Shown here in pieces: positions 53,225-62,317 of a DNA stretch of 64,000 nucleotides. This DNA comes from Paracrocinitomix mangrovi (GTDB taxonomy: Bacteria; Bacteroidota; Bacteroidia; Flavobacteriales_D; Crocinitomicaceae): the NCBI RefSeq assembly GCF_019740355.2, contig NZ_CP091819.1, positions 3,224,001 through 3,288,000 of the forward strand. Reading direction: 5' to 3'. A model generated the notes under the pieces. It saw only the letters and a program-made list of their open reading frames with translations. It was not told the DNA's origin and made no database searches. Made by a program: the position numbers and the translations under genes. The stretch's first letter is position 1. Each line of letters opens with the position of its first letter.

Positions 53225-53313
53225 GAGTTAGTAGGGTTTAATTAAACACCTTCTAATATAAGAAGTTATTTCAAATAGGGGAGATTGAACTCCTTCTTAA
53301 TCAATTGATAATA

Positions 53314-54474
53314 CTACGAAGGAAGATCTTCTTCGGCATTGGCCGCTCCGGGTTGCGACTTGATCATGTGAACATCCATTTGCGGATAAGGGTAAGAGAT
53401 GTTATGTTCCTTAAAGGCCTTGTCTATGGCAAATCTGATTTCACTTTTGTGGATTTCTATAAAGAAGTTTTGATGTGCCCAAAAAACTAAATCCAGCTCA
53501 TACCCGTTGTCTCCAAAGTTTCTTAACCTTACTAATACATCTCTGGTTTTTAAGACTTTTGGATGATTTACGGCTGCTCTAATCATACAATCTTGGACAA
53601 CATCTAAATCTGAACCATAGCTCACCGTAACCGGAATCATAAATCGATTGGCATCATTTCCTGTACTCCAATTATTAACCTGTAGATGTGTGAGCTGTGA
53701 GTTGGGAACTATCAATGTTTTACCATCCCTGGTTTCAACTTTAGAGGTTCTTATATTGATTTCTAAAATGCGCGCTACAAAGTTCTCTTGTCCATTTGGT
53801 CGATCAATTTCTACTACATCTCCAACTTTAACTGTTCCTTCAAACAACAATAAAAATCCACCAAAGAATTCTTTAAAAATTTCCTGTAAACCTAATGCCA
53901 CAGCAACAGACAAAGGAATCATTGCCTGAACAAAGGTGTGTAAGTCAACTCCCATGCTTCTCAGCATCATAATAATTCCTACAGAAATTACCAGGTACTT
54001 GATCAACTGGAAATAAACATATTCAGTACCCTGATCAAGACGGTTAGATCTTTTTATTCTTCTAAGAAGGTAAAGCCTAATTAAACTGAATGTAATTCGC
54101 CCTCCAAAATAAAGTAATCCAACTATGAAAAAATGGTAAACTGCCAGGTGAAATTTATCGAATCTAAAGAATTCGTATTCCAATAACTTAAGGTATTCAA
54201 GATGTGGATTGTTAACCGATAATGTGTTAAATCCAACTACAAGAATTAGCAACCATATTACCTGTTTTGTCAGTTTCCAAATAGGAATTTCTTTACCCTC
54301 TACAGTGAATTTTTTATCCTTTAAATCCTGCTCCTTGAAAAATCTTTTTAGGTAAATCACCAAAAATTTACCAATCAGAAATAATCCAAAGAATATTAGG
54401 ATGTTGATGAATGCAAATTCAAATCCTTCAAACTCAAAAATTGGGTAAAATAATATGTTTGATAAATACTCCAT
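53314..54474 (-). CDS. MscS-family mechanosensitive channel
   Basis: 386 residues with four membrane helices (about 20-42, 68-86, 108-128, 155-175), the MscS pore and beta-domain segment A-L-G-L-Q-E-I-F-K-E, then G-D-V-V-E-I and V-P-N-S-Q-L. It probably protects against hypo-osmotic shock by opening under membrane tension. It shares one base with the upstream dnaG stop (TAATG), so it is cotranscribed with dnaG. Confidence 0.93.
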   Translation of the reverse strand: MEYLSNILFYPIFEFEGFEFAFINILIFFGLFLIGKFLVIYLKRFFKEQDLKDKKFTVEGKEIPIWKLTKQVIWLLILVVGFNTLSVNNPHLEYLKLLEYEFFRFDKFHLAVYHFFIVGLLYFGGRITFSLIRLYLLRRIKRSNRLDQGTEYVYFQLIKYLVISVGIIMMLRSMGVDLHTFVQAMIPLSVAVALGLQEIFKEFFGGFLLLFEGTVKVGDVVEIDRPNGQENFVARILEINIRTSKVETRDGKTLIVPNSQLTHLQVNNWSTGNDANRFMIPVTVSYGSDLDVVQDCMIRAAVNHPKVLKTRDVLVRLRNFGDNGYELDLVFWAHQNFFIEIHKSEIRFAIDKAFKEHNISYPYPQMDVHMIKSQPGAANAEEDLPS

Positions 54475-56468
54475 TAATGAATTACTCTCCCTAAACTATC
54501 ATTGTTGGTCAATAATGTAATTACTTCATCTAGCTTTTTTTGTTTCGCTAAGAGGGTTAAAATTTCATCAATGTTTCCTTCAGGATCTTCTGAGTTTAGT
54601 TTATTTACAAGATTTTGAAGGTCGTCTTTTTCTTTTCTTATACGAGCAGTTTTGTATGAATAAACAACTTGTTTCACGGCCATTTCTAAATTGTCTATTT
54701 CTGTAGTTGTATAAACTTTTTTACTTGTCCAGTTTGGAGAAAGTTCATATCGGTTAGTCAAAATATTTACGGCCATATTGGCAATTTCAGGGTCTTCATG
54801 CTGTGTGAAATATTTCTCTCCTCGCAGCTCTTCTAATTCTAATCCCGCTTTTATTTCATTGTAAAGTTTTCGCAATGTTGGATCAGTTAACACAATCTCA
54901 TCACGTTCCATTTCATGAATGATCAGTTCCATTACAGATACTTCAACATCAGTATATATCTCCTCATCATTTTCATCCAATTCAACATGCTCTGTTTTAA
55001 TCATGAAAATTCCATAATTCAACAAGATGCGCATTAAATCTAGCTCATGTGAATAGATACGATCGTCAGCAATGTTTTTGGTTGTAGATTCTGTGCTTTG
55101 CTCAACCGGAATGAAATCTTCCGGGATATCATGTATCTCAGGAGCATTGAATTTTTTAGCAACTACATCTTTTCTGAGTTTACTTAATTCATTGATAAGA
55201 ACCTGCTCATCCATTCCAAACATGGAAGCTGTTTCTCTTGTATAAACCTGACGTTTAATGGCATCAGGAATTTTTGAGATTGAATGCACAATATCTTTTA
55301 TCAAAGATGCTTTTTGAATAGGATCGTTACCTGCATCTTTCAATAAAACATCAGCTTTAAAGACAATAAAGTCTTTTGAATTTTCTTCAATGTAATTAAT
55401 CAATTCATCTGCAGTAGATTTTTTGGCAAATGAATCCGGGTCTTCACCTTCTGGAAAAAGAACAACCTTTACGTTCATTCCTTGCTCCAGGATCATGTCA
55501 ATTCCCCTAAATGAAGCTTTTATTCCGGCCGCATCTCCATCATATAGGATGGTGATGTTTTCAGAATATCTTTTAATCAATTTGATTTGCCCTTCAGTAA
55601 GCGCAGTTCCTGAACTGGCAACCACATTTTCTACGCCTGATTGATGAAGAGAAATTACGTCTGTGTACCCTTCAACCAAAAAGCATCTGTCATACTTGAT
55701 GATTGAATTTTTGGCAAAGTATAATCCGTATAATATTTTGGATTTATTGTACAACTCACTTTCAGGTGAGTTAAAGTACTTTGCAACCTTTTTATCAGCA
55801 CGTAAAGTTCGACCTCCAAAACCCAATACTTTTCCGGCTACAGAATGTATCGGAAACATCACTCTTCCTTTAAAAAAGTCAAATGATTTGTCGTTGGTTG
55901 TTTTTGTTAAGCCGGCTTTTTCCAGGTATTCTAGCTTGTAGTTTTTGGCTAAAGCAGCTTTGGTAAAAGCATCAAACTCGTCCAAACAATATCCTAATTG
56001 GAACTTTTCAATGATGTCTTCTCTAAAACCTCTTTCAACAAAATAAGAAAGTCCAATGGCTTTTCCTTGCTCATTGTTGTGCAGATTATAAACAAAGTGA
56101 TCTCTGGCAAATTCGTTTATAATACTGAGGTTTTCTCTCAAGGAATAAGCGGCTTGCTCCTCGGGAGTTCGCTCTTTTTCTTCCTTAATTACAATGTTGT
56201 ACTTGGCAGCTAACCACTTTAATGCTTCAACATATGAAAAGTGTTCGTGCTCCATTAAAAAGGAAACAACATTTCCTCCTTTACCTGAACTAAAACATTT
56301 CCAGATTTGTTTAGCAGGTGAAACCATAAAAGACGGTGTCTTTTCATCTACAAAAGGGCTCTTTGCTTTAAAGTTAGAGCCAGACTTTTTTAGATGCACG
56401 AAATCTCCAATCACCTCTTCTACACGAGCTGTTTGAAAAATCTCATCTATGGTTTGCTTTGGAATCAC
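54474..56468 (-). CDS. dnaG: DNA primase DnaG with degenerate zinc site
   Basis: 664 residues, usual length. N-terminal zinc-binding region (1-~100), RNA-polymerase/TOPRIM core with V-E-G-Y-T-D-V near 268 and Y-D-G-D-A-A-G near 312, and a helicase-binding C-terminal part. It makes the RNA primers of replication. The zinc ligands are largely lost: Cys to Ser37, His to Val40 and the last Cys to Ser61, leaving only Cys58. I recall the same kind of loss in other flavobacterial primases, but I cannot check it here. The start is GTG at 56468. Confidence 0.95.
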   Translation of the reverse strand: MIPKQTIDEIFQTARVEEVIGDFVHLKKSGSNFKAKSPFVDEKTPSFMVSPAKQIWKCFSSGKGGNVVSFLMEHEHFSYVEALKWLAAKYNIVIKEEKERTPEEQAAYSLRENLSIINEFARDHFVYNLHNNEQGKAIGLSYFVERGFREDIIEKFQLGYCLDEFDAFTKAALAKNYKLEYLEKAGLTKTTNDKSFDFFKGRVMFPIHSVAGKVLGFGGRTLRADKKVAKYFNSPESELYNKSKILYGLYFAKNSIIKYDRCFLVEGYTDVISLHQSGVENVVASSGTALTEGQIKLIKRYSENITILYDGDAAGIKASFRGIDMILEQGMNVKVVLFPEGEDPDSFAKKSTADELINYIEENSKDFIVFKADVLLKDAGNDPIQKASLIKDIVHSISKIPDAIKRQVYTRETASMFGMDEQVLINELSKLRKDVVAKKFNAPEIHDIPEDFIPVEQSTESTTKNIADDRIYSHELDLMRILLNYGIFMIKTEHVELDENDEEIYTDVEVSVMELIIHEMERDEIVLTDPTLRKLYNEIKAGLELEELRGEKYFTQHEDPEIANMAVNILTNRYELSPNWTSKKVYTTTEIDNLEMAVKQVVYSYKTARIRKEKDDLQNLVNKLNSEDPEGNIDEILTLLAKQKKLDEVITLLTNNDSLGRVIH

Positions 56469-56584
56469 ATATCAAAGTTAATGTATTTGAGGGAGAGATA
56501 TTCTAATTCATACCGCAAATATCACTACCTAAGATACTATTGCACTGATTAATACTTATTAAAAAGTATTCTTATTTTTAATCC

Positions 56585-57508
56585 GTGACTGATAAAAAAG
56601 AAAATAAAAAGGAAAAATGGTTTAAAGTTGATAAGGTTTGGTTTCTAGATAAAGGAATTGAATTAACCATTTTTATTCTTGGGTTTTTAATTGCCATGTA
56701 CATAGATGATGTGAGAGATTCACGAAGTGTAAAGCAATTAAAAGAACATCACATGGCCATTGTAAAAAAGGATTTAGACCATGACTTGATCAATTATCAA
56801 CGCGCTTATGAGCATGATTCATTGAGGGCAGAAGGGTGTGATTATATTTTGCAATTTTTAATCAAGAGACAAAACTCTGAATTTCATTCGTACGGAACTT
56901 TAAGACATAATACCGCCGGTAGAATAGGACCCGGTTTTGACTTTGATGAAGGTGGGGAATTTAAATCAGGAGATACAATTCAGATTGTAGCAGAGAAAAA
57001 AGGTTGGTTTTTGGATACATCCGGTTTTTGGATCAACAGACAAATAGTATCAAGTGTTGACAATCAATTCAATTGGTTTTCGCAGGAGATTGGCGATTCA
57101 GTAAAGAAAAAAATAGAATTCTATGCCTTTTATGTTGATGAGACTAAATCTGTATTTCAGCACAAAACTGGCTATGACGGTTTAATTTCTCAAAATACCT
57201 CCGCCTTTTTAAGTACCACGCAAATTGAAAGTGAATTGTCAGATTACTATTATTTCGGAAATTATCTCAATTGGCTTGAAAACTATTACAGAGATAGTCA
57301 TTATCCCAAATTTAATGAGTTGCGTTACTCATTTGGTAAAATAGATTTGTTTCAATTTTTGTATTTATTAAACAATGAGCAGAACAATGAATTGATACAA
57401 CAGTTAACTTTGGCAAGTATTCATGCTAAAAAAGAAAAGAGATACTATCTGGGAGCAATGGATAAGAATAGAGGAATTCAAAAACTAATAAAAAGTAAGG
57501 ATTTTTAA
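56585..57508 (+). CDS. DUF6090-like membrane protein
   Basis: 307 residues with a short Lys-rich N-terminus, one membrane helix (about 27-45, I-F-I-L-G-F-L-I-A-M-Y) and a large helical exported domain containing I-V-K-K-D-L-D-H-D and similar helix starts. This pattern recalls DUF6090 proteins, of unknown function. GTG start; no ATG lies near. Probably cotranscribed with the SprT-like gene (2-base gap). Confidence 0.8.
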   Translation: MTDKKENKKEKWFKVDKVWFLDKGIELTIFILGFLIAMYIDDVRDSRSVKQLKEHHMAIVKKDLDHDLINYQRAYEHDSLRAEGCDYILQFLIKRQNSEFHSYGTLRHNTAGRIGPGFDFDEGGEFKSGDTIQIVAEKKGWFLDTSGFWINRQIVSSVDNQFNWFSQEIGDSVKKKIEFYAFYVDETKSVFQHKTGYDGLISQNTSAFLSTTQIESELSDYYYFGNYLNWLENYYRDSHYPKFNELRYSFGKIDLFQFLYLLNNEQNNELIQQLTLASIHAKKEKRYYLGAMDKNRGIQKLIKSKDF

Positions 57509-57510
57509 AA

Positions 57511-58149
57511 TTGAGTAGAGAGGAGAAAATAGTACGGTTTAGTGAGCAATTGCGTCCGTTTTTACCCTCAGGATCTGAATATTACATTGCCCACTTCATT
57601 TTTGAAAGAAAAGTACAGTTTACTGTTAGTAAGCCGCGAAAATCAAAGCTTGGAGATTATAGACATCCCTGGGATGGCAAACCGCATAGAATATCTGTTA
57701 ATGGTAATTTGAATCCCTATGCTTTTTTAGTGACTACTATACATGAGATGGCGCATCTAACTACCTACGAGAAGTTTGGAAACCGGGTAAAATCACATGG
57801 TGATGAGTGGAAAATGGAATTTAAAGAGTTGTTCAATCCAATTTTTACCAAGGAAATATTACCAGAAGATGTTGGTTTGGCGGTAAATAACTATCTGCGA
57901 AGTGCAAAAGCGGCCTCATGTAGTGATGAAAAACTTTACAGAGTCTTAAGACGATATGATAAAAAACGAGGTATTTTAGTCGAGCATTTGGCTTATGGAG
58001 ATGTTTTTGTCATTAAAGACAAGACTTTTGTTTTAGGAAAAAGACTGAGAAAAAGGTTTGAATGCAGAGAAGTGTCTAGCGGAAGATTGTATCGTGTATT
58101 GGGCTTAGCAGAAATAGATGGATTAGTAGAAAGAGGTAAAGAATTTTAA
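57511..58149 (+). CDS. SprT-like zinc metalloprotease-type protein
   Basis: 212 residues with the SprT zinc motif H-E-M-A-H (78-82) and a third ligand candidate His96 in K-S-H-G-D-E-W. SprT/Spartan-like proteins in bacteria are of uncertain role; eukaryotic relatives cut DNA-protein crosslinks. TTG start is used because no ATG or GTG lies in frame before the conserved domain. The order SprT-like gene, then mannose-1-phosphate guanylyltransferase is one I recall in other flavobacteria. Confidence 0.88.
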   Translation: MSREEKIVRFSEQLRPFLPSGSEYYIAHFIFERKVQFTVSKPRKSKLGDYRHPWDGKPHRISVNGNLNPYAFLVTTIHEMAHLTTYEKFGNRVKSHGDEWKMEFKELFNPIFTKEILPEDVGLAVNNYLRSAKAASCSDEKLYRVLRRYDKKRGILVEHLAYGDVFVIKDKTFVLGKRLRKRFECREVSSGRLYRVLGLAEIDGLVERGKEF

Positions 58150-58161
58150 AGAAAAAATTGA

Positions 58162-59220
58162 ATGAAAGATAATTACGGAGTAATCATGGCCGGTGGAATA
58201 GGAAGTAGATTTTGGCCAATGAGTCAGGAACACATGCCTAAGCAGTTTTTGGATGTTTTGGGGATTGGTAAAACATTGATTCAAATGACAGTTGATCGAC
58301 TTAAAAAAATTGCTCCTGCTGATCAGATTTTTGTGATGACAAATGAAGATTATGCAGATTTAGTGCATCAGCAAACAGGTTTGCCTTATGAGCAGATTTT
58401 GACAGAGCCAATGAGAAAAAATACGGCTCCGTGTATTGCCTATGCGGCACATAAAATTCACAGTTTAAATCCAAATGGGAATTTGGTGGTAGCACCTTCT
58501 GATCACTTAATTGTCAATGAAGATGAATTTGTTAGAATTATCAATACAGCCATTGATACAGCTCAAAATAACCGAATAGTTACTTTAGGAATCAAGCCTT
58601 CAAGACCTGATACAGGATATGGCTACATTCATTTTGATTCATCTAGCGGAACAGAGCTAGGTACTGTAAAAGAGGTGATTCAATTCACAGAAAAGCCGGA
58701 TCACGATAAAGCAAAACAGTTTGTAGCAAGTGGTGATTACTATTGGAACTCTGGAATTTTTATTTGGAAATCAGCTACAGTTATAGAAGCACTTTCTATG
58801 TTTAAACCCGACATGAATAATTTATTCTCTACAAGTGGAACGGATTACAACACAGATAAAGAGCAAGCCCATGTCAACAACGCTTTTGAAAAATGTGAGA
58901 GTGTTTCGATTGATTACGCAGTTTTAGAACCAGCGGACAATGTAAGTGTTGTTTTGGCCGATTTTGGATGGTCTGATTTAGGAACCTGGGGATCTTTATA
59001 CACTCATTTAAAGCAGGATGAGAATGGCAATGCGGTTATAGGAAACAAAGTAAAAATGTTTGAAAGCAGTAATTGTATTGTTAACCTTCCGAATGGCAAA
59101 AAAGCCTTAATTCAAGGGTTGGATGACTATATCGTAGTGGAAGCAAATGACACTTTGATGATCATCAGAAAAGAGGATGAGCAAAAAATTAAACAGTATT
59201 CTACTGAAGTAGATCAATAA
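58162..59220 (+). CDS. Mannose-1-phosphate guanylyltransferase
   Basis: 352 residues; makes GDP-mannose from mannose-1-phosphate and GTP for surface polysaccharides or glycoproteins. The nucleotidyltransferase signature G-G-I-G-S-R-F-W-P-M-S near 12, P-K-Q-F-L near 27, P-S-D-H near 113, and F-x-E-K-P-D near 176 are intact. It lacks the C-terminal phosphomannose isomerase domain of the longer ManC/AlgA type. It begins 12 bases after the SprT-like stop, so the two are cotranscribed. Confidence 0.93.
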   Translation: MKDNYGVIMAGGIGSRFWPMSQEHMPKQFLDVLGIGKTLIQMTVDRLKKIAPADQIFVMTNEDYADLVHQQTGLPYEQILTEPMRKNTAPCIAYAAHKIHSLNPNGNLVVAPSDHLIVNEDEFVRIINTAIDTAQNNRIVTLGIKPSRPDTGYGYIHFDSSSGTELGTVKEVIQFTEKPDHDKAKQFVASGDYYWNSGIFIWKSATVIEALSMFKPDMNNLFSTSGTDYNTDKEQAHVNNAFEKCESVSIDYAVLEPADNVSVVLADFGWSDLGTWGSLYTHLKQDENGNAVIGNKVKMFESSNCIVNLPNGKKALIQGLDDYIVVEANDTLMIIRKEDEQKIKQYSTEVDQ

Positions 59221-59231
59221 GAGATAAAAAA

Positions 59232-59260
59232 AATGACCTGAAAATTAATTTCAGGTCATT
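59232..59260 (-). terminator. Terminator, mainly for the minus-strand Cys-rich gene
   Basis: AATGACCTGAAA pairs with TTTCAGGTCATT (12 bp, five-base loop). On the minus strand it is followed by a T-run (A-run at 59227-59233). On the plus strand it is a plain hairpin without a U-tract, but may also help end the guanylyltransferase transcript. Confidence 0.75.
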
Positions 59261-59284
59261 CTAATATCTATAATTAAATGCTGA

Positions 59285-59689
59285 TTATGCGTCAGTAGAA
59301 TTGTCCTCTTCTTCTGTTTCGTCTCCACTTTCAGGAGTACAACATTTTTCTTCGCATTTATCACAACATTTTTCCTCTTCGGTACAACATTGTTTACCTT
59401 CTTTACAAGCAGTGATGCACTTATCACAACATTCATCACATTTTGCTCCTTTGTCTTCGCAGCTAGATTTGTCACACTCTTTTTTGCATTCTTTCTTGCA
59501 ATCTTTCTTGCAGTTTTTCTTTTCTTCTGCATGGATTTCGCAATCATCACCACATTCTTCTGAACAACACTCATGATCTGCTACTTCTTTAGTCACAGCA
59601 TCACCATTTTGCTCATCCGTTTCTTCTCCAGAACATGCCACAAAGAATAAGGCCATGAACAAAGCCAACAATAAATTAATTTTTTTCAT
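59285..59689 (-). CDS. Cysteine-rich, Lys/Glu-rich lipoprotein
   Basis: 134 residues with a lipoprotein signal (F-F-V-A-C, Cys at 19). Twenty-one further Cys follow, in an intermingled Lys, Glu and Asp background, with C-C, C-x3-C and C-x2-C patterns (K-D-C-K-K-E-C, K-C-D-E-C-C-D-K-C and similar). This is far more Cys than any other protein here. It recalls metal-binding or disulfide-rich surface proteins, but no domain is recognised and low-complexity bias makes a homology guess unsafe. The acidic residues right after the Cys fit surface export. The antisense and shifted frames here are mere shadows of this repetitive coding sequence. Confidence 0.8.
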   Translation of the reverse strand: MKKINLLLALFMALFFVACSGEETDEQNGDAVTKEVADHECCSEECGDDCEIHAEEKKNCKKDCKKECKKECDKSSCEDKGAKCDECCDKCITACKEGKQCCTEEEKCCDKCEEKCCTPESGDETEEEDNSTDA

Positions 59690-59743
59690 TTTGATCGATT
59701 TAACTTTTGCTAAGATATAAAAATTGAAATAGCTCAGAAAACA

Positions 59744-60346
59744 TTAGCAACCGCAATACCAGTCAACAATAATTGTACTGTCTTCGCTCCATTTAAAGTT
59801 ATAACCACAACCTGCTCCATCCGGTCCGTAGGTTGTTGAGTCTTCGTTCCAGAAATTTTCAGGGTCTTCAATTAAGATCATGAAATTTTTAAGAAATGCG
59901 GATTTGTCTTCGCATCTTGTTTTAAGATAATAATCTGAACCTGCTTCAGGATGGCTTTGCTGCCCAAAAGTCATTCCATTAGTAAAGGTTTGTTCCCATT
60001 CTGTAGGTCCCCAATCTGGATCTGTTTTTATGATCTTTTTTGGAGCAATTGAATCACAATGTGTAGTTAGGTATGAATAGATAATGTTCTCTCCAACAGG
60101 AAAAATGTGATAGATGGAATCGTTTTCTATCCACTGAATGAATCTATCGTTAGGTTTTTCAAAGCACATTCCATCATTTGAACCAAAATGCGGAATTTCA
60201 ATTTTCACTTCTTCTTCATCTTCTACTATAACAATTGTATCTTCCTCAGTAGTGTTTGTCTCTTTGGTAGAATCCTCATTACTTTCACTTCCACATGCGA
60301 AAACAAAAAAAGGTAAAAGAAATATGATTGATTTTACTCTATCCAT
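59744..60346 (-). CDS. Lipoprotein with C-terminal Cys pair, unknown function
   Basis: 200 residues with a lipoprotein signal (F-V-F-A-C, Cys at 18), an acidic linker rich in Glu, Asp and Thr, and a beta-rich domain ending in W-Y-C-G-C. Four Cys in the body (in G-M-C-F-E, H-C-D, R-C-E and G-C-G) plus the two at the C-terminus could form disulfides. No family recognised. It overlaps the preceding sppA stop by 13 bases, so it is probably cotranscribed with sppA. Confidence 0.8.
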   Translation of the reverse strand: MDRVKSIIFLLPFFVFACGSESNEDSTKETNTTEEDTIVIVEDEEEVKIEIPHFGSNDGMCFEKPNDRFIQWIENDSIYHIFPVGENIIYSYLTTHCDSIAPKKIIKTDPDWGPTEWEQTFTNGMTFGQQSHPEAGSDYYLKTRCEDKSAFLKNFMILIEDPENFWNEDSTTYGPDGAGCGYNFKWSEDSTIIVDWYCGC

Positions 60347-62136
60347 AACAGGTAAGGCATTTTAGCTTGAATACTTTTCTTAGCACCAATTGCAGTTAAG
60401 TATGAGTAAATCTCTCTAACCTGAGTTTCTAAAGCACTTTTTTCTGTGATACTCGCGTTGTCAAGATCTTCCATTTGGTGAAGAAAGTTTAATAAATCTT
60501 CTTTGTCCTTTTTAGGGTAAAACTGAATTTCAATTTCATCTGTTGCAATATTTGCCTCACCTGCGGCATACTCAATTGCATCATAAATCCCTCCAAATTC
60601 ATCTACCAGTCCAAGTTCAATGGCATCAGATCCAGCCCAAACTCTTCCTTGTCCAATGCTGTCAACCATTTCTTTTGTCATACCTCTTCCTTCTGCTACT
60701 TTGGTAATGAAATCATCATAAATATCATCAACTTCTCCTTGAACAATTTTTAATTCAGCTTCACTTAATTTTTTATTCAATGATAACACTGAATGCTCGT
60801 TAGTTTGAACTCTGTCAAAGGTTACTCCAAACTTGTTTTCAAACATTTTACCTGTGTAAGGAATGATGCCAAATACACCAATTGATCCTGTAATAGTATT
60901 AGGTTGAGCATAAATTTTATCTGCAGCACAAGAAATGTAGTATCCACCAGAGGCAGCCAAATTACCCATTGAAACTACAATTGGTTTTCCAGCTTCTTTG
61001 GTTAAAACAACCTCTCTCCAAATAATGTCACTTGCCAATGCTGATCCACCAGGAGAATTAACTCTTAAAACGATTGCCTTAATGTCCTCATCTTCTCTTG
61101 CTTCTCTAATCATTTTTGAAGTGGAAGTACCGCCAATTGATCCATGTCCTACTGAGCCTTCAACAATGTCTCCTTCCGCAAAAATCACAGCAATATTTTT
61201 AGGATCCAATTTCTTTAAAACACGCTCTTTGTCTACTAATCTTGATGCGTATTTACTAAATGATACCAAGTGCATTTCGTTTCCATCAGCAGTGTCTAGC
61301 TTACTTTCTAATAAATCCAAAACTTCATCATAATACATGCTTCCGTCAGCCATATTATAATTAACAGCATCTCCAGATTTTCTAATAAAAACACTGTCAG
61401 CAATTGTTTCTAATTGAGCTTTATCAACCCCTCTTGATTCGCTAACACCATTTAATATCTCAGCCCAAAGTGCATCTAAATACTTTTGAGTTTGCTTTCT
61501 GTTAGCTTCACTCATTTCAGTATACATCAAAGGTTCAACAGCAGATTTAAATTTGTTATTAGATCCTCTGATAATTTGCATTTCAACGTCTAATTTTTCT
61601 AACGTACCCTTTACAAACATCAGTTCAGCCCCTAATCCCAAAAAGTTGATCATCCCTGAAGGGAAAACATATAATTCATCTGCAGCTGAGGACAAGTAAT
61701 AACTTTTTGTACTGTAGTTATCTGAATAGGCGACAACAAACTTCCCTGAGCTTTTGAAATCTTCAATACCATCTCTGATTTCTTTAACAGTTGCCATCCC
61801 GGTACTGATGTTGTCACATTCAATAAAAAGACCTTTTATTCTGTCATCTTCTTTGGCAATTTTTAAACCATCTAGTATTTCCATCATACCAAATTGTTGG
61901 TTGATTTGGAAAGTACTTTTGTCAAATTCAGCATTGGAATAATCCCCAATTTGACCGTCTAATTTCATATGCAAAATGGAATTGTCTTCCACTACAAATT
62001 CTTTAGCTTCAAAAATTTTCTCAAAACTTGTTATTGTAGCTCTTAGAATTAAGAAAAATATTCCTACTACAATTAATCCCGACAACACTGTGGCTAATAA
62101 ACTTGCCCAAAATGTTTTCCAAAAAGTCATATTCAT
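60334..62136 (-). CDS. sppA: Signal peptide peptidase SppA (long, 67K type)
   Basis: About 600 residues from the ATG at 62136; a TTG at 62145 and ATG at 62130 are close alternatives. N-terminal membrane helix (about 15-35), then two S49 halves. The Ser nucleophile is in L-A-A-S-G-G-Y-Y near the middle of the second half, with the N-T-I-T-G-S-I-G-V-F-G motif after it. The first half has Y-S-T-K-S-Y-Y-L-S-S, whose Lys matches the general base of E. coli SppA. Clears leftover signal peptides from the inner membrane. Divergent from the glycosyltransferase genes. Confidence 0.95.
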   Translation of the reverse strand: MNMTFWKTFWASLLATVLSGLIVVGIFFLILRATITSFEKIFEAKEFVVEDNSILHMKLDGQIGDYSNAEFDKSTFQINQQFGMMEILDGLKIAKEDDRIKGLFIECDNISTGMATVKEIRDGIEDFKSSGKFVVAYSDNYSTKSYYLSSAADELYVFPSGMINFLGLGAELMFVKGTLEKLDVEMQIIRGSNNKFKSAVEPLMYTEMSEANRKQTQKYLDALWAEILNGVSESRGVDKAQLETIADSVFIRKSGDAVNYNMADGSMYYDEVLDLLESKLDTADGNEMHLVSFSKYASRLVDKERVLKKLDPKNIAVIFAEGDIVEGSVGHGSIGGTSTSKMIREAREDEDIKAIVLRVNSPGGSALASDIIWREVVLTKEAGKPIVVSMGNLAASGGYYISCAADKIYAQPNTITGSIGVFGIIPYTGKMFENKFGVTFDRVQTNEHSVLSLNKKLSEAELKIVQGEVDDIYDDFITKVAEGRGMTKEMVDSIGQGRVWAGSDAIELGLVDEFGGIYDAIEYAAGEANIATDEIEIQFYPKKDKEDLLNFLHQMEDLDNASITEKSALETQVREIYSYLTAIGAKKSIQAKMPYLLWIE

Positions 62137-62317
62137 AAGACTCAAATATTTAATGGTTTAAATAGAATATGTAAAAATAGTTCAATCCTTTTAATTGGAA
62201 GGTTGATTTATGTGAATGGATTATTAAATGATTGAATTAGCTATTTGAATGATGATAGGTGAATACTAGATTGCAGTTGATTGTAATATTCACGGTATTT
62301 TTCAGTTATTTTGTCGG

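Noticed and set aside
53236-53247. 12-base perfect palindrome GTTTAATTAAAC upstream of the FMN glutamate-synthase-like gene
   Set aside because: Short AT palindromes are frequent by chance in such low-GC gaps and no regulator is linked to it.
59251-59574. Long Lys/Val-rich minus-strand ORF and plus-strand Ser/His-rich ORF in the Cys-rich gene region
   Set aside because: Both are frame shadows of the repetitive Cys/Lys/Glu codons of 59285-59689; neither has a signal peptide or plausible composition.
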